A stretch of DNA of 64,000 bases. It comes from an uncultured Dysosmobacter sp. Lineage in GTDB: Bacteria; Bacillota; Clostridia; Oscillospirales; Oscillospiraceae. Within the stretch, counting starts at the first letter, position 1, and each line of letters starts with the position of its first letter. Location of the stretch: assembly GCF_947631635.1 (NCBI RefSeq), contig NZ_CANRMB010000002.1, positions 1 to 64,000 on the forward strand, given 5' to 3'. Shown in pieces: positions 1-8,210 of this stretch. The position numbers and the translations under genes were made by a program. Under the pieces are notes generated by a model. The model saw nothing but the letters and a program-made list of their open reading frames with translations, made no database searches and had not been told where the DNA came from.

Positions 1-597
1 GCGACAGGTGCCGACGGTGTAACCGGGCCTACGGGCGCAACCGGCGCGACTGGCGCGAATGGAGTAACCGGCCCCACTGGTCCCACCGGAGTAACCGGTG
101 CGGCAGGTGCCGACGGTGTAACCGGGCCTACGGGTGCAACCGGCGCGACAGGCGCGGATGGAGTGACCGGTCCCACCGGTCCCACCGGAGTAACCGGTGC
201 GACAGGTGCCAATGGTGTAACCGGGCCTACGGGCGCAACCGGCGCGACTGGCGCGAATGGAGTAACCGGCCCCACTGGTCCCACCGGAGTAACCGGCGCA
301 ACCGGCGCGACAGGTGCCGACGGCGTGATCGGGCCTACGGGTGCAACTGGCACGACCGGTGCGACGGGCGCAGATGGAGCGATTGGCCCGATTGGGCCCA
401 CCGGCGCAACCGGCGCAACCGGCGCGGCAGGTGCCGACGGCGTAACCGGTCCTACGGGCGCAACCGGTGCGACCGGCGCGACAGGTGCTGACGGCGTAAT
501 CGGGCCTACGGGTGCAACTGGCGCGACCGGTGCAACGGGCGCAGATGGAGCGATTGGTCCGATTGGGCCCACCGGGGCAACCGGTGCAACGGGCCCC
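1..597 (+). repeat. Tandem repeat encoding Gly-X-Y triplets, 99-bp period at the start
   Basis: The landmark GCGACAGGTGCC (or a one-base variant) recurs at 1, 100, 199, 307, 424 and 478. The first three units are therefore exactly 99 bp (33 codons), followed by spacings of 108, 117 and 54 bp, all multiples of 9 and so of one collagen triplet. Units differ mainly in silent and Asp/Asn codons. Such repeats usually change copy number by slippage or recombination while keeping the reading frame. Confidence 0.9.
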
Positions 598-1002
598 TCG
601 GTCACTTCAACGGCTATGAGTGCACTGAACACCACCGGCCAGACCATTGCCGTGATTTTGGGCGGCACGTCCGTGCCGCTGCCCAGTGAACAAAATCTGG
701 ACGGCTTCACGGTTAATGGCGCAAATACCGTCTTTACAGTGCCGGACACTGGAAGCTATTTGATTTCTTATCGCATTAATTTTACTGCGGGCCTGCTGCT
801 GACTTCCCGCATCCAGCGCAATGGCGCGACGCTTCCTGGCTCCACATTCTCGCCGGCGGTGTCCGTTGGTTCCTACGCAGTGACACTCATCGCTGCCCTG
901 ACCGCAGGAGATACTCTGGAACTGCAGTTAGCCGGATTAGCAGGCACAGCTGTACTCCAGGGCGGAACAGGTGCGAGCTTGACAGTAGTCCGGCTTGCAT
1001 AA
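1..1002 (+). CDS. Collagen-like BclA-type surface glycoprotein, 5' end outside window
   Basis: The frame is open from base 1 to the TAA at 1000-1002, so the true start lies upstream; 333 residues are visible. Residues 1 to about 199 are unbroken Gly-X-Y triplets, mostly GPT, GAT, GVT and GAD/GAN, with Thr very often in the Y place. The last ~134 residues are a non-collagen domain rich in beta-forming residues, in the position of the BclA/C1q-TNF-like C-terminal head of exosporium filaments. Known family members trimerise and coat spores, and their threonines carry O-glycans. The glycosyltransferase immediately downstream on the same strand fits such modification. A strong hairpin follows the stop. 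Spore location is inferred from the family, not shown by the sequence. Confidence 0.85.
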   Translation, partial: ATGADGVTGPTGATGATGANGVTGPTGPTGVTGAAGADGVTGPTGATGATGADGVTGPTGPTGVTGATGANGVTGPTGATGATGANGVTGPTGPTGVTGATGATGADGVIGPTGATGTTGATGADGAIGPIGPTGATGATGAAGADGVTGPTGATGATGATGADGVIGPTGATGATGATGADGAIGPIGPTGATGATGPSVTSTAMSALNTTGQTIAVILGGTSVPLPSEQNLDGFTVNGANTVFTVPDTGSYLISYRINFTAGLLLTSRIQRNGATLPGSTFSPAVSVGSYAVTLIAALTAGDTLELQLAGLAGTAVLQGGTGASLTVVRLA

Positions 1003-1034
1003 TGGCATAACAACCGTCTTTTTAAAATGGAACG

Positions 1035-1063
1035 GCCCCCATACCACTTGGTGTGGGGGCTTT
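1035..1063 (+). terminator. Rho-independent terminator after the collagen-like gene
   Basis: An 11-bp stem (GCCCCCATACC with GGTGTGGGGGC, one G-T wobble) closes an ACTT loop and is followed by TTT. It lies between the collagen-like gene and the glycosyltransferase gene. The T-run is short, so read-through into the next gene is possible. Confidence 0.6.
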
Positions 1064-1092
1064 CCCACAAGTGATTGGCAGGGGGATAACTG

Positions 1093-2166
1093 ATGTGTAC
1101 AATCAGTCTTTGCATGATCGTCCGGGATGAAGAGGATGTTCTCGGCCGCTGTCTGGAATCAGTGGCCGGTCTGGTGGACGAGATCATCATTGTGGACACA
1201 GGTTCTAAAGATCGCACCAAAGAGATCGCGGCGAAATACACCGAAAAAATATATGATTTTCCATGGGTCGACGATTTCGCAGCAGCAAGGAACAAATCGT
1301 TTGAGCAGGCGAACTGCGACTACTGTATGTGGCTGGATGCGGACGATGTGCTGATGGAGCGGGACCGGCAGGAATTCGCGCGGCTGAAGGCCGGCCTTCA
1401 GCCCGATGTGAACGCGGTGATGATGCGGTACAATACCGGCTTTGACGAGAGGGGACATGTGACCTTTTCCTATTACCGGGAGCGCATCATCAAAAATCAC
1501 GCCGGGATGGTGTGGAAGGGCGCGGTGCATGAGGTGATCGAAACCCGGGGGCGTGTGATCTATTCTGAATGTGCCGTCACCCATTGGAAGCTGCATCCCT
1601 CTGATCCTGAGAGGAACCTGCGGATCTTTGAGGGGCTTTTGAGCAAAGGGGAATCGCTGGATCCGCGACAGCAGTTCTATTATGGCCGGGAGCTTTACTA
1701 TCACCGGCGATACAGAGACGCGGTCGCTGTGTTTGAGGACTTTTTAGAGGGCGGTCAGGGCTGGCTGGAGAACAAAATCGATGCCTGCCGCTACTGCGCC
1801 TACTGCTGGTACGGACTGGAGCAGGAAAAGAAAGCGCTGGAGGCGCTGCTTCACAGCTTTGCATATGACCTGCCGCGGGCGGAAGTCTGCTGCGATGTTG
1901 CCCAGCATTTTTTCGACCGGATGGCCTGGGCGCAGGCGGCCTATTGGTATCTGCGGGCGCTGGAATGCGAAAGAAAGGATGACCGGGGCGGATTTGTTTT
2001 GCCGGATGCTTACGGCTACACACCCTGCATCCAACTGTGTGTGTGCTACAGTAAGCTGGGACGAAGGGCGGAGGCCGAGGAATATAACGAACGCGCTGCA
2101 AAATTCAAGCCGGACTCTGCGGCAGTGGCCCACAACCGGGCTTATTTTGCCTCCTGCACGGAGTAA
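1093..2166 (+). CDS. Family 2 glycosyltransferase with TPR-like C-terminal half
   Basis: This 357-aa protein begins with the GT-A signature of family 2 glycosyltransferases: SLCMIVRDEE at the N-terminus, EIIIVDTGS around residue 35, and an acidic WLDADD near residue 80 that would bind the metal-nucleotide sugar. After about residue 200 the sequence becomes helical with TPR-like spacing, as in SPBc2-type glycosyltransferases. The ATG at 1093 has AGGGGG about 7 bases upstream. Lying directly behind a Thr-rich collagen-like gene, it most simply glycosylates that protein, as glycosyltransferases beside bclA genes do in bacilli. Sugar and acceptor are unknown. The enzyme class is well supported; the target is inference. 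Confidence 0.88.
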   Translation: MCTISLCMIVRDEEDVLGRCLESVAGLVDEIIIVDTGSKDRTKEIAAKYTEKIYDFPWVDDFAAARNKSFEQANCDYCMWLDADDVLMERDRQEFARLKAGLQPDVNAVMMRYNTGFDERGHVTFSYYRERIIKNHAGMVWKGAVHEVIETRGRVIYSECAVTHWKLHPSDPERNLRIFEGLLSKGESLDPRQQFYYGRELYYHRRYRDAVAVFEDFLEGGQGWLENKIDACRYCAYCWYGLEQEKKALEALLHSFAYDLPRAEVCCDVAQHFFDRMAWAQAAYWYLRALECERKDDRGGFVLPDAYGYTPCIQLCVCYSKLGRRAEAEEYNERAAKFKPDSAAVAHNRAYFASCTE

Positions 2167-3004
2167 AAATGTATTTTCCGGAAGGGAGGACGATTGCCCT
2201 GACAAAACGATATGGCGAAATAAAGAAACGATTGGGGTTACTCTTTGAATACACTGGTGCAAACCGTGATAGCTCACATACTTTTTGTCTCTGCTCAAAA
2301 AAGCCCACAGAGTTCCGATGCAGTGCTTCATCTCACAACGGGGCACGGATACCACCCAGCCTGCCAACTCTGCACACAGCGGCTTACAGGGCGAAACGTG
2401 GCTGAATTGGCAGTACCTTCGATTTTTCCTTCTCTGCATTCCGTTATTTTTCTCTCCTTTAGGGGCAGGGGGTGCCGAGGCTTTGCCCCGGCGAATGTGG
2501 CCGGCGTATAGCCGGACGCGATGCTTGCCCCACCCGAGGGTGGGCAAACCGCTCCCCAACCCCGGTCAAAATTGGGGTTGCAGGGCTGGCGCAAGGGTAC
2601 CTCAACTTCCCCGATGGAGTCTCTTCCCGGCTCCCGTTATTAAGACGGCACATAGGGGTTCACAGGGGCGACGAGAGTCCTTACTGGTAAATTACTGTGT
2701 CTCCCAAAATCTCTTGGCAATCTGGCTCGTTGGAGTTTAGATAACAGCAGAGAGAAAAATGTGTTGCTCAGAACCTGGGCGGCCTTTGTGCCACGGTATC
2801 AGCTCATTGTTGCTTTGGCGGTTCTTCTTTGTTTATAGCGACGCAGTTTTTGAATTGCCAGTCTGGGGCTTGCCCCATAACCTGACCCAGAACAGGAAAT
2901 TTTCATGTGGAACCAACGGAGCGGACAGCATGAAGGGCGGTTAGAATACCGAACGAACGGTATTAAACGGGCTGGAAAGTGCCTTTTGTGCCCCCTCAGA
3001 CAAG
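2167..3004 (+). other. Gene-free stretch, possible end of an integrated element
   Basis: I see no convincing gene here: short frames overlap on both strands, lack ribosome sites and resemble no family. Several small GC-rich hairpins occur, for example around 2523-2549 (TTGCCCCACCC with GGTGGGCAA) and 2561-2581. The stretch ends exactly where tRNA-Arg(ACG) identity begins at 3005, so it may be the right edge of an element that entered that tRNA gene, with its left edge upstream of the window. Confidence 0.4.
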
Positions 3005-3049
3005 CTACGGACCAGAAGGCCGGGGGTTCGAATCCCTCAGGGCGTACCA
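3005..3049 (+). pseudogene. 3' half of tRNA-Arg(ACG), 5' half missing
   Basis: From the anticodon loop (CTACGGA, anticodon ACG) onward the sequence has the 3' anticodon strand CCAGA, variable loop AGGCC, a T arm GGGGG-TTCGAAT-CCCTC, the acceptor strand AGGGCGT and ACCA. Upstream there is no matching TCTGG anticodon strand, no D arm and no GCGCCCT acceptor strand, so no functional tRNA can fold. The break lies in the anticodon loop, a frequent crossover place for tyrosine integrases. The tRNA's own terminator follows. Confidence 0.8.
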
Positions 3050-3083
3050 AAGCCACGGAAATCCATTGGATTTCCGTGGCTTT
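3050..3083 (+). terminator. Terminator of the truncated tRNA-Arg
   Basis: A near-perfect hairpin starts one base after the CCA: AAGCCACGGAAATCCA pairs with TGGATTTCCGTGGCTT, followed by TTGCTT. It is probably the original tRNA terminator left behind at the scar. Confidence 0.65.
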
Positions 3084-3110
3084 GCTTACAGCACCACCTA
3101 TTGGGCAAAA

Positions 3111-3140
3111 CGGCGCCCCCGGCTTTTGCCGGGGGCGCCG
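3111..3140 (-). terminator. Terminator of the S-layer protein gene
   Basis: A 13-bp perfect stem (CGGCGCCCCCGGC with GCCGGGGGCGCCG) closes a four-base loop. On the minus strand it is followed by TTTTG and lies just past the stop of the large S-layer protein gene. Confidence 0.7.
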
Positions 3141-3167
3141 TGCATATGGAACTGGAAAATCTAACAC

Positions 3168-6100
3168 TTACTCCCACACGGGGTCTTTCGTCAGCTTGGT
3201 CCAGTTCTCAATGATCTGTCCTTTGTTCCGACGCTCGTAGTCATGAGAAATCGTAGCCTCCATCACCACGTAGTAGCAAGGATCACTGGCCTTCACATCG
3301 CTCCACACGGGAACGTTTGGCAGCAGGCCCTCCTCATCTATGCGGCGGTCCAGGACGTTGTTCAGCATATCCATGACCTCCACCCGGGTGATGTTTTCCT
3401 GGGGGCGGAAGTTTCCGCCGCTGGTCACCCAGCCCTGATTCGCCGCGTAGGCGATCATGTCTCTGGCCCAGTGGTCCGCGGAGACATCAGCAAAGGTGTT
3501 CTTCAGTCCCGGGAGCACAGTCTCAAACCGGGAGGTCATTGCCACGAACTGCGCCCGGGTGATATAGGCGTCAGGCCGGAAGGTGCCGTCCTGGAAGCCA
3601 ATGATAACGCCGGCGTTGCTCAGCGTGGAGATGGCCTGATTGGCCCAGTGGCTGTCAGGGACATCGGTGAAATCGTTGGTTTCCCGGAAGTAGATCTCCC
3701 GGGAGGTGTCCGTCAGCAGGCGGTAGAAAATGGTGGCCGCCTGGGCGCGGGTAATGGGGGTATTGGGACGCACGGTGCCGTCGGTATAGCCCCTGACGTA
3801 GGCGAAGTGATCCTCCCGGTTCAGCTGGAGATCGCCGGCCAGGGGGACCTCCGGGTCGACGATGGTGGTGGTCCTTCCACCGCCTCCACCGCCTCCACCG
3901 CCTCCACCGCCACCTCCGCCAGTACCGCCGATATAGGTGCTGCTGTACTGGGCGGTGTAAGTCGCGTCAGCGGTCACGGTGGGTTCGAACGCAGGGTTCC
4001 AGCTGGCGAAGGTGTAGCGGTAATTGCCGCTGGTGTAGGTGGGCACCGCAGGTGCGGTGACCGTGCTGCCCGCCGCAACGGTATGGCTGACGGTGTTGCC
4101 ATTAGCCCAGTTGAAGGTGATGGTGTAATAGACAACAGGCGCGGGAATCAGCTTGGTAACACAGGGGACATTTGTCTTCAAATCAATCTTTCCACCCGTC
4201 TTCAGTTCACTGGTAAGTGTCGCATTGGTATTCAACTCCCTCTGCTCAGTCTGGAAAACCGAAGCGTCAAGAGTCGCGCTGAGTTTGATGGTCGCAGTAC
4301 TGGTGACAGACGTTTTTGTAACTTTGAATGCCAATGACACTGTATTGCTTGCGACATCATATTCAGGCTCTCCCACTTGCTCATAGTTGGTTAAAGATGG
4401 AATAAACCCTGGCTGCACTTCCATTGAATTCTCGCTCGTGTAGGAAAGTGCCGGATCCAATTGCACAATAGCGGTAAAAATATCGCCTTCTGAAATAGAG
4501 CTGGAGAGATTCTTTGGCTGATAGGTAAGGATATAGTCAACCGTGTAGCGCTCCTGATTCTCCACCTCCGCAATCGAATTCGTGCCATCCAACTGCAAGA
4601 TGCCCGCGGCGTCATCATTTGGCTGCATCCACAGCAGAGCATAGGACTGGCCGGGAGTCAAGTCTTCAAGGGTCACATCCACCGGCTCCACATTTTTCAC
4701 TTCTACTATGGTCAACGCAGCATTTTCTACAGGGGTACCGTCTTCCTTCAATGGGATATAAGCAGCCCACAGGAAGTTGCTCTTATTGAGAGCAGACGCA
4801 CGGCTTACAGTAAAATGAAGCGTTCCATTGGAGGGCTTAAACCAGAGGGCGGAGCCTCGTGTGACGTAGGCATCCGTTTCCACATGCGCCTTAACCAGTT
4901 CCTTGATCTTGTCGGACGCCGCAGACTTGGCGTTGCCTATAGAAATCTCAGCGCTATTGTCGTCCAGAGTCAGGGTTCCAAAACCGGTGTCAACCGTGGC
5001 AGCGGCAGACTCTGCACCCAAATAAATTCTGCACGTATTGTCATCAGCATAGGCTCCATTCATAGAAACAGCATTTCCGGTAATGAATCCCTTATTGATG
5101 TCCACATGCCCGCTTTTGCCAAGAGCAGAGTAATAGACCCCTTCCCTCCCGTTGTTGGTAATTTCGCCGCCATTCATAATAAAATGGGCAGCGCCTTTAT
5201 CCGATTTTTCGCGGACATAGACACCGCGGCCACTGTTTCCGGAGATTTTGCCGCCGTCCATTGTAAAAGTGGTATCACAAGCGTTGATATACACGGCGTA
5301 ACTGCTGGTGTTGTCTGAGATTTCAGCGTTCTCACCGGACATAGTAGCCCAACAATCACCACCGCCATGTACAATCAAATAAAGGATACCTCCAGGCGCA
5401 TTATTGTTAGTAACTTTTCCCTGAATCTCGTAGTGAGACCCATTCCAGGAGTACAGAAGGCCTCCTGCACCGGTAGCCGTGTTGTTGGTAACCAAGCCGT
5501 CCGGACCGATGGTGATGGTACCATAGAAGGGTCGGGTTAGGCTATCCGTAGTGATGCAGTTCTGGATGGTACCATTAATCAGCATTTTATTGTTCTGATT
5601 AAAGTTTGGTTGCAATACCATATAGTTCTCTGCACCAGAAATCTCGGAACCCTTCTGCATCTCAAAATCACTATTCTGTGCCCAAATCATTATTGGACCA
5701 GCGTTAGCAACCTTACAATCCAGAATTTTACCATGCTCAGCCATCACAGCATTCGCATTATTACGCAAATGGACAACAGCACCAGCGGTTCCCTGCCACA
5801 TTTTACTGTTTGCAGTAATATTGCTGATGGTGCCGTTGATGGCGGCGGAGCCGCCGTCCACGTAGATTGCGCGGCCGCTCATATTCCTGATTTCCGCTCC
5901 ATCCTCCATGACCAGTTCGCCGCCCTGGATCCAGACAGCACCGGCAGCGCCGGTACCGCCGCCATTGGTGTCAAATTTCTTGCTGCCGACGATCGCGCTG
6001 CCGCTCTCCATAGTCAGCTTACCGGCAGACAGACGCACAGCAGACATACCGCCGAAATTGCGCAGCTCCGTGCCCTCGCCCAGGATGATCTCGTCGCCAC

Positions 6101-7022
6101 CGTCATAGGCGGCGATAATGGCATCCTGGACGGTGTCATCATTGTTATAGGTGCCATCCGCGGCAGCTTGGTCATAGCGTTCTCCGGCAGTTATACAATT
6201 ATCATCCAGAATGATGTTCTCCAGGCGAAGAGAGCCATCGACCTCAAACATAGCGGGGTTGTAGGTGGAACGGGCATCGTCCTGCACTGCGCCTATCTCG
6301 CCGCGGGTAATCACAGGCGCGGTGCCGTCATCCTTTTGGCCGATGATGGTCACATACTTGCGAGTGCCACAGCACCGGATGGCCTCCGTCATAGTCAGGT
6401 CATCGGTGACATAGATGGCTGCAGATTCATTTTCAGGGATCTTGTCGTATGCTTCTACCAGTTCTTTGCCGGTGGCGACGCTGATCGCATCCTCGGGGAT
6501 CGCAAACGCCTCCGGTTCGTCAGCCTGGGCCGCAGAAACCGCAGCCAGCACGGGGGCTATGGATGGCACAGTCTCCGGGCTGTCGGCCTGAACAGGCTCG
6601 GTCGGCCTCTCGGTAATGTCCGGCTCCTCCTCGGTTTTATTCTCCGGCTCCTCTCCCTCGCACTTGGCCGGGTCATCCCCGCACACGGGGCACGGGGTCT
6701 CGGCGTCCCCGGCGCACCTGACCTCGCAAGTACACTTCGCGGGCGTCTCCTCCAGCGTCTCTGCGGTCTCCTCCTCAGGGATCTCGGGTACCGCGTACAG
6801 CGGACAGCCCTCCTCGTGGGGGGCGCCCTCCTCCGCCGCGTTGCAAATGCACGCCTTCTGGGAGGCGGTAACCTGATCATTTTCGGGCTTGGGTTCGGTG
6901 AGCTCAGCGGAATCATCAACGGATTCCACCGCCAGTGCGGCGGCCGGAAGCAGGCTCATACACATGACCAAAGCAATGAACAGGGCAGATCCGCGCTTGA
7001 TAAGTTTCTTCCAATTCTTCAT
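3168..7022 (-). CDS. Large S-layer-homology protein with beta-helix domain
   Basis: A 1284-aa secreted protein. I chose the ATG at 7022 because AGAAGGGAA stands about 8 bases before it and a signal peptide follows (KK...RGSALFIALVMCMSLLPAAALA). Next comes an acidic, Pro-rich, Cys-paired stretch with CICNA and CPVCGDDPAKC motifs. Residues of about 180-720 carry repeated Asn/Gly-rich strands typical of a right-handed beta-helix (pectin-lyase-like). A Listeria-Bacteroides-type repeat follows near residue 1010 (YYTITFNWANG), then a run of 15 glycines, then three SLH motifs (FAYVRGYTDGTVRP, WANQAISTLSNAGVI, HWARDMIAYAANQGWV). SLH domains bind pyruvylated wall polymers, so the helix should be displayed outside. 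Its ligand is unknown. Confidence 0.9.
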   Translation of the reverse strand: MKNWKKLIKRGSALFIALVMCMSLLPAAALAVESVDDSAELTEPKPENDQVTASQKACICNAAEEGAPHEEGCPLYAVPEIPEEETAETLEETPAKCTCEVRCAGDAETPCPVCGDDPAKCEGEEPENKTEEEPDITERPTEPVQADSPETVPSIAPVLAAVSAAQADEPEAFAIPEDAISVATGKELVEAYDKIPENESAAIYVTDDLTMTEAIRCCGTRKYVTIIGQKDDGTAPVITRGEIGAVQDDARSTYNPAMFEVDGSLRLENIILDDNCITAGERYDQAAADGTYNNDDTVQDAIIAAYDGGDEIILGEGTELRNFGGMSAVRLSAGKLTMESGSAIVGSKKFDTNGGGTGAAGAVWIQGGELVMEDGAEIRNMSGRAIYVDGGSAAINGTISNITANSKMWQGTAGAVVHLRNNANAVMAEHGKILDCKVANAGPIMIWAQNSDFEMQKGSEISGAENYMVLQPNFNQNNKMLINGTIQNCITTDSLTRPFYGTITIGPDGLVTNNTATGAGGLLYSWNGSHYEIQGKVTNNNAPGGILYLIVHGGGDCWATMSGENAEISDNTSSYAVYINACDTTFTMDGGKISGNSGRGVYVREKSDKGAAHFIMNGGEITNNGREGVYYSALGKSGHVDINKGFITGNAVSMNGAYADDNTCRIYLGAESAAATVDTGFGTLTLDDNSAEISIGNAKSAASDKIKELVKAHVETDAYVTRGSALWFKPSNGTLHFTVSRASALNKSNFLWAAYIPLKEDGTPVENAALTIVEVKNVEPVDVTLEDLTPGQSYALLWMQPNDDAAGILQLDGTNSIAEVENQERYTVDYILTYQPKNLSSSISEGDIFTAIVQLDPALSYTSENSMEVQPGFIPSLTNYEQVGEPEYDVASNTVSLAFKVTKTSVTSTATIKLSATLDASVFQTEQRELNTNATLTSELKTGGKIDLKTNVPCVTKLIPAPVVYYTITFNWANGNTVSHTVAAGSTVTAPAVPTYTSGNYRYTFASWNPAFEPTVTADATYTAQYSSTYIGGTGGGGGGGGGGGGGGGRTTTIVDPEVPLAGDLQLNREDHFAYVRGYTDGTVRPNTPITRAQAATIFYRLLTDTSREIYFRETNDFTDVPDSHWANQAISTLSNAGVIIGFQDGTFRPDAYITRAQFVAMTSRFETVLPGLKNTFADVSADHWARDMIAYAANQGWVTSGGNFRPQENITRVEVMDMLNNVLDRRIDEEGLLPNVPVWSDVKASDPCYYVVMEATISHDYERRNKGQIIENWTKLTKDPVWE

Positions 7023-7081
7023 GGCATAATTCCCTTCTGCAATTTTTGATAACAGCTGCAAAGGATCCGGCGGCTGGGCCG

Positions 7082-7222
7082 CTATGGCGCCAAGCGCCTT
7101 GGGCCCCCGCTCTGTGTCTCCATTCTTTCGGACGGATTGCCAAATGGTGGGTAGCTACTGCGCGAATCTGGTTCAACGCTTTCTGTCCTGACGTCCCCGT
7201 ATACCGGACGGCAGGAGCCCAT
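7082..7222 (-). CDS. Very small hypothetical protein (46 aa)
   Basis: A short frame from ATG (7222) to TAG (7082) with AAAGGAG seven bases upstream of the start. The product begins MGSCRPVYGD and is polar and Pro/Ser-rich, with no signal peptide or membrane segment. It lies 17 bases after another small frame and 59 bases before the large S-layer gene on the same strand, so the three could be cotranscribed. I recognise no family. The ribosome site is the main support; it could also be untranslated leader. Confidence 0.35.
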   Translation of the reverse strand: MGSCRPVYGDVRTESVEPDSRSSYPPFGNPSERMETQSGGPRRLAP

Positions 7223-7239
7223 ATGCACGCTCCTTTCTC

Positions 7240-7422
7240 TTATCGGTTATTGGTTTCAATAGCCCCGGCGTTCTTGGCCGCGGCGAATTCGCAAATGTCT
7301 GATACACCCTGCCAGACGGGTCCGCATTGCGCCTTCAAATTCATCGCAGCGGCCCAGGCGGTGCAGCTTGTTTGAAGCAGATATTGGCCTGCCATATCCA
7401 ATTTCTTCCCCAAACAGCTCAT
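7240..7422 (-). CDS. Small hypothetical protein (60 aa)
   Basis: The ATG at 7422 has AGAGGGGA four to five bases upstream, and the frame ends at TAA 7240. The product starts MSCLGKKLDM and has Cys, Ala and Gln spread through a probably helical chain (SCTAWAAAMNLKAQCGPVW). It precedes the 46-aa frame and the S-layer gene on the same strand. No known family is recognised. It may encode a small leader protein of that operon or be a chance frame. Confidence 0.4.
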   Translation of the reverse strand: MSCLGKKLDMAGQYLLQTSCTAWAAAMNLKAQCGPVWQGVSDICEFAAAKNAGAIETNNR

Positions 7423-8060
7423 ATTCCCCTCTTCCGCACAGAATCTGTCCTCTGTTCTGCGGTGAGAAAACCTCGTCGAAAATTATCTGTTATTAACATA
7501 TCATGGCGGAGATAGAAATGCAACAAACAGAAATGTTCTGCATTTTTGCCAAAAATGAATGCCATAACGTCCTATGGCATTGGGTTTTTCCGCGCCGCCC
7601 CGTCCATCCGCCGCCGGATGCGTGTTTTCGTGTTTCATTTTTCGTGGACCGACCTTATATTTCGCACAGAAGACAGATTCTGCTGCGCGGTGCCTATTGC
7701 ACCAGGCGCAGGCGGTCCAACTGCCGGATGCGCAACAGGGTCATTGTACCTGTTTTTCGGGGAAGTATCGAACATCCGTTTTCCGTGGCTGTTCTCCGGC
7801 TACAGCGGAGCAAAATTCGAGTTCCTGTGAGATGGTTCATGGGCTGTTCCGATTTTTCATAAATTCTCCTATAAGTTCAGCCGGGGCAGACCGCATGGTC
7901 TGCCCCGGCTGCCTGTCAAAAAGCATCGGCTTATATCCCATCTTGTGAAGTGGACTTCCTGGCTGAAATTTTAGAGCGCTCTTTTCTCCTGTCTCCATTC
8001 CTTGGCCTCAACGTGCAAAAATATTTATAAAAATTGGTTAATTTTCTAATAAACATCTGC
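7423..8060. other. Gene-free intergenic stretch with one strong inverted repeat
   Basis: No open frame here has both a ribosome site and a plausible protein. The notable structure is a perfect 14-bp inverted repeat at 7879-7910 (AGCCGGGGCAGACC, loop GCAT, then its complement). It lacks a T-run on either side, so it is not a classic terminator. The last ~80 bases turn AT-rich as they approach the alr promoter. Confidence 0.5.
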
Positions 8061-8089
8061 TTTACATATCGCTGCACAATAAGTATAAT
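8061..8089 (+). promoter_or_regulatory. Sigma-A type promoter of the alr-symporter operon
   Basis: TTTACA (8061-8066) and TATAAT (8084-8089) are separated by exactly 17 bases in an AT-rich stretch, about 120 bases before the alr start. This leaves a leader of roughly 115 nt in which I see no clear riboswitch. Confidence 0.75.
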
Positions 8090-8210
8090 AAAAACTATTA
8101 TTTATAATATCCGCCTCAAAAAGCAATCTTTTTTGTAACTTTATTTCTGGAAAACCGCCCAACAGCTCGTTTCATGCTGTAATCTGAAAACACAATACGA
8201 GGTGATAATT

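Noticed and set aside
2799-3167. A 122-codon minus-strand frame including RPEGFEPPAF
   Set aside because: That peptide is the well-known false translation of the antisense strand of a tRNA T arm. The frame covers the tRNA-Arg fragment and its terminator and has no ribosome site.
5610-7049. A 479-codon plus-strand frame opposite the S-layer protein gene
   Set aside because: It is the antisense shadow of a long repetitive gene. Signal peptide, SLH motifs and ribosome site all support the minus strand.
7503-7862. A 119-codon plus-strand frame in the alr upstream region
   Set aside because: Arg/Cys/Pro-rich composition without domain pattern, no ribosome site, and overlapping open frames in the other two frames.
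7879-7910. Perfect 14-bp inverted repeat considered as a terminator
   Set aside because: No T-run on either strand and no gene ends nearby. Kept only as a structure within the gene-free stretch.
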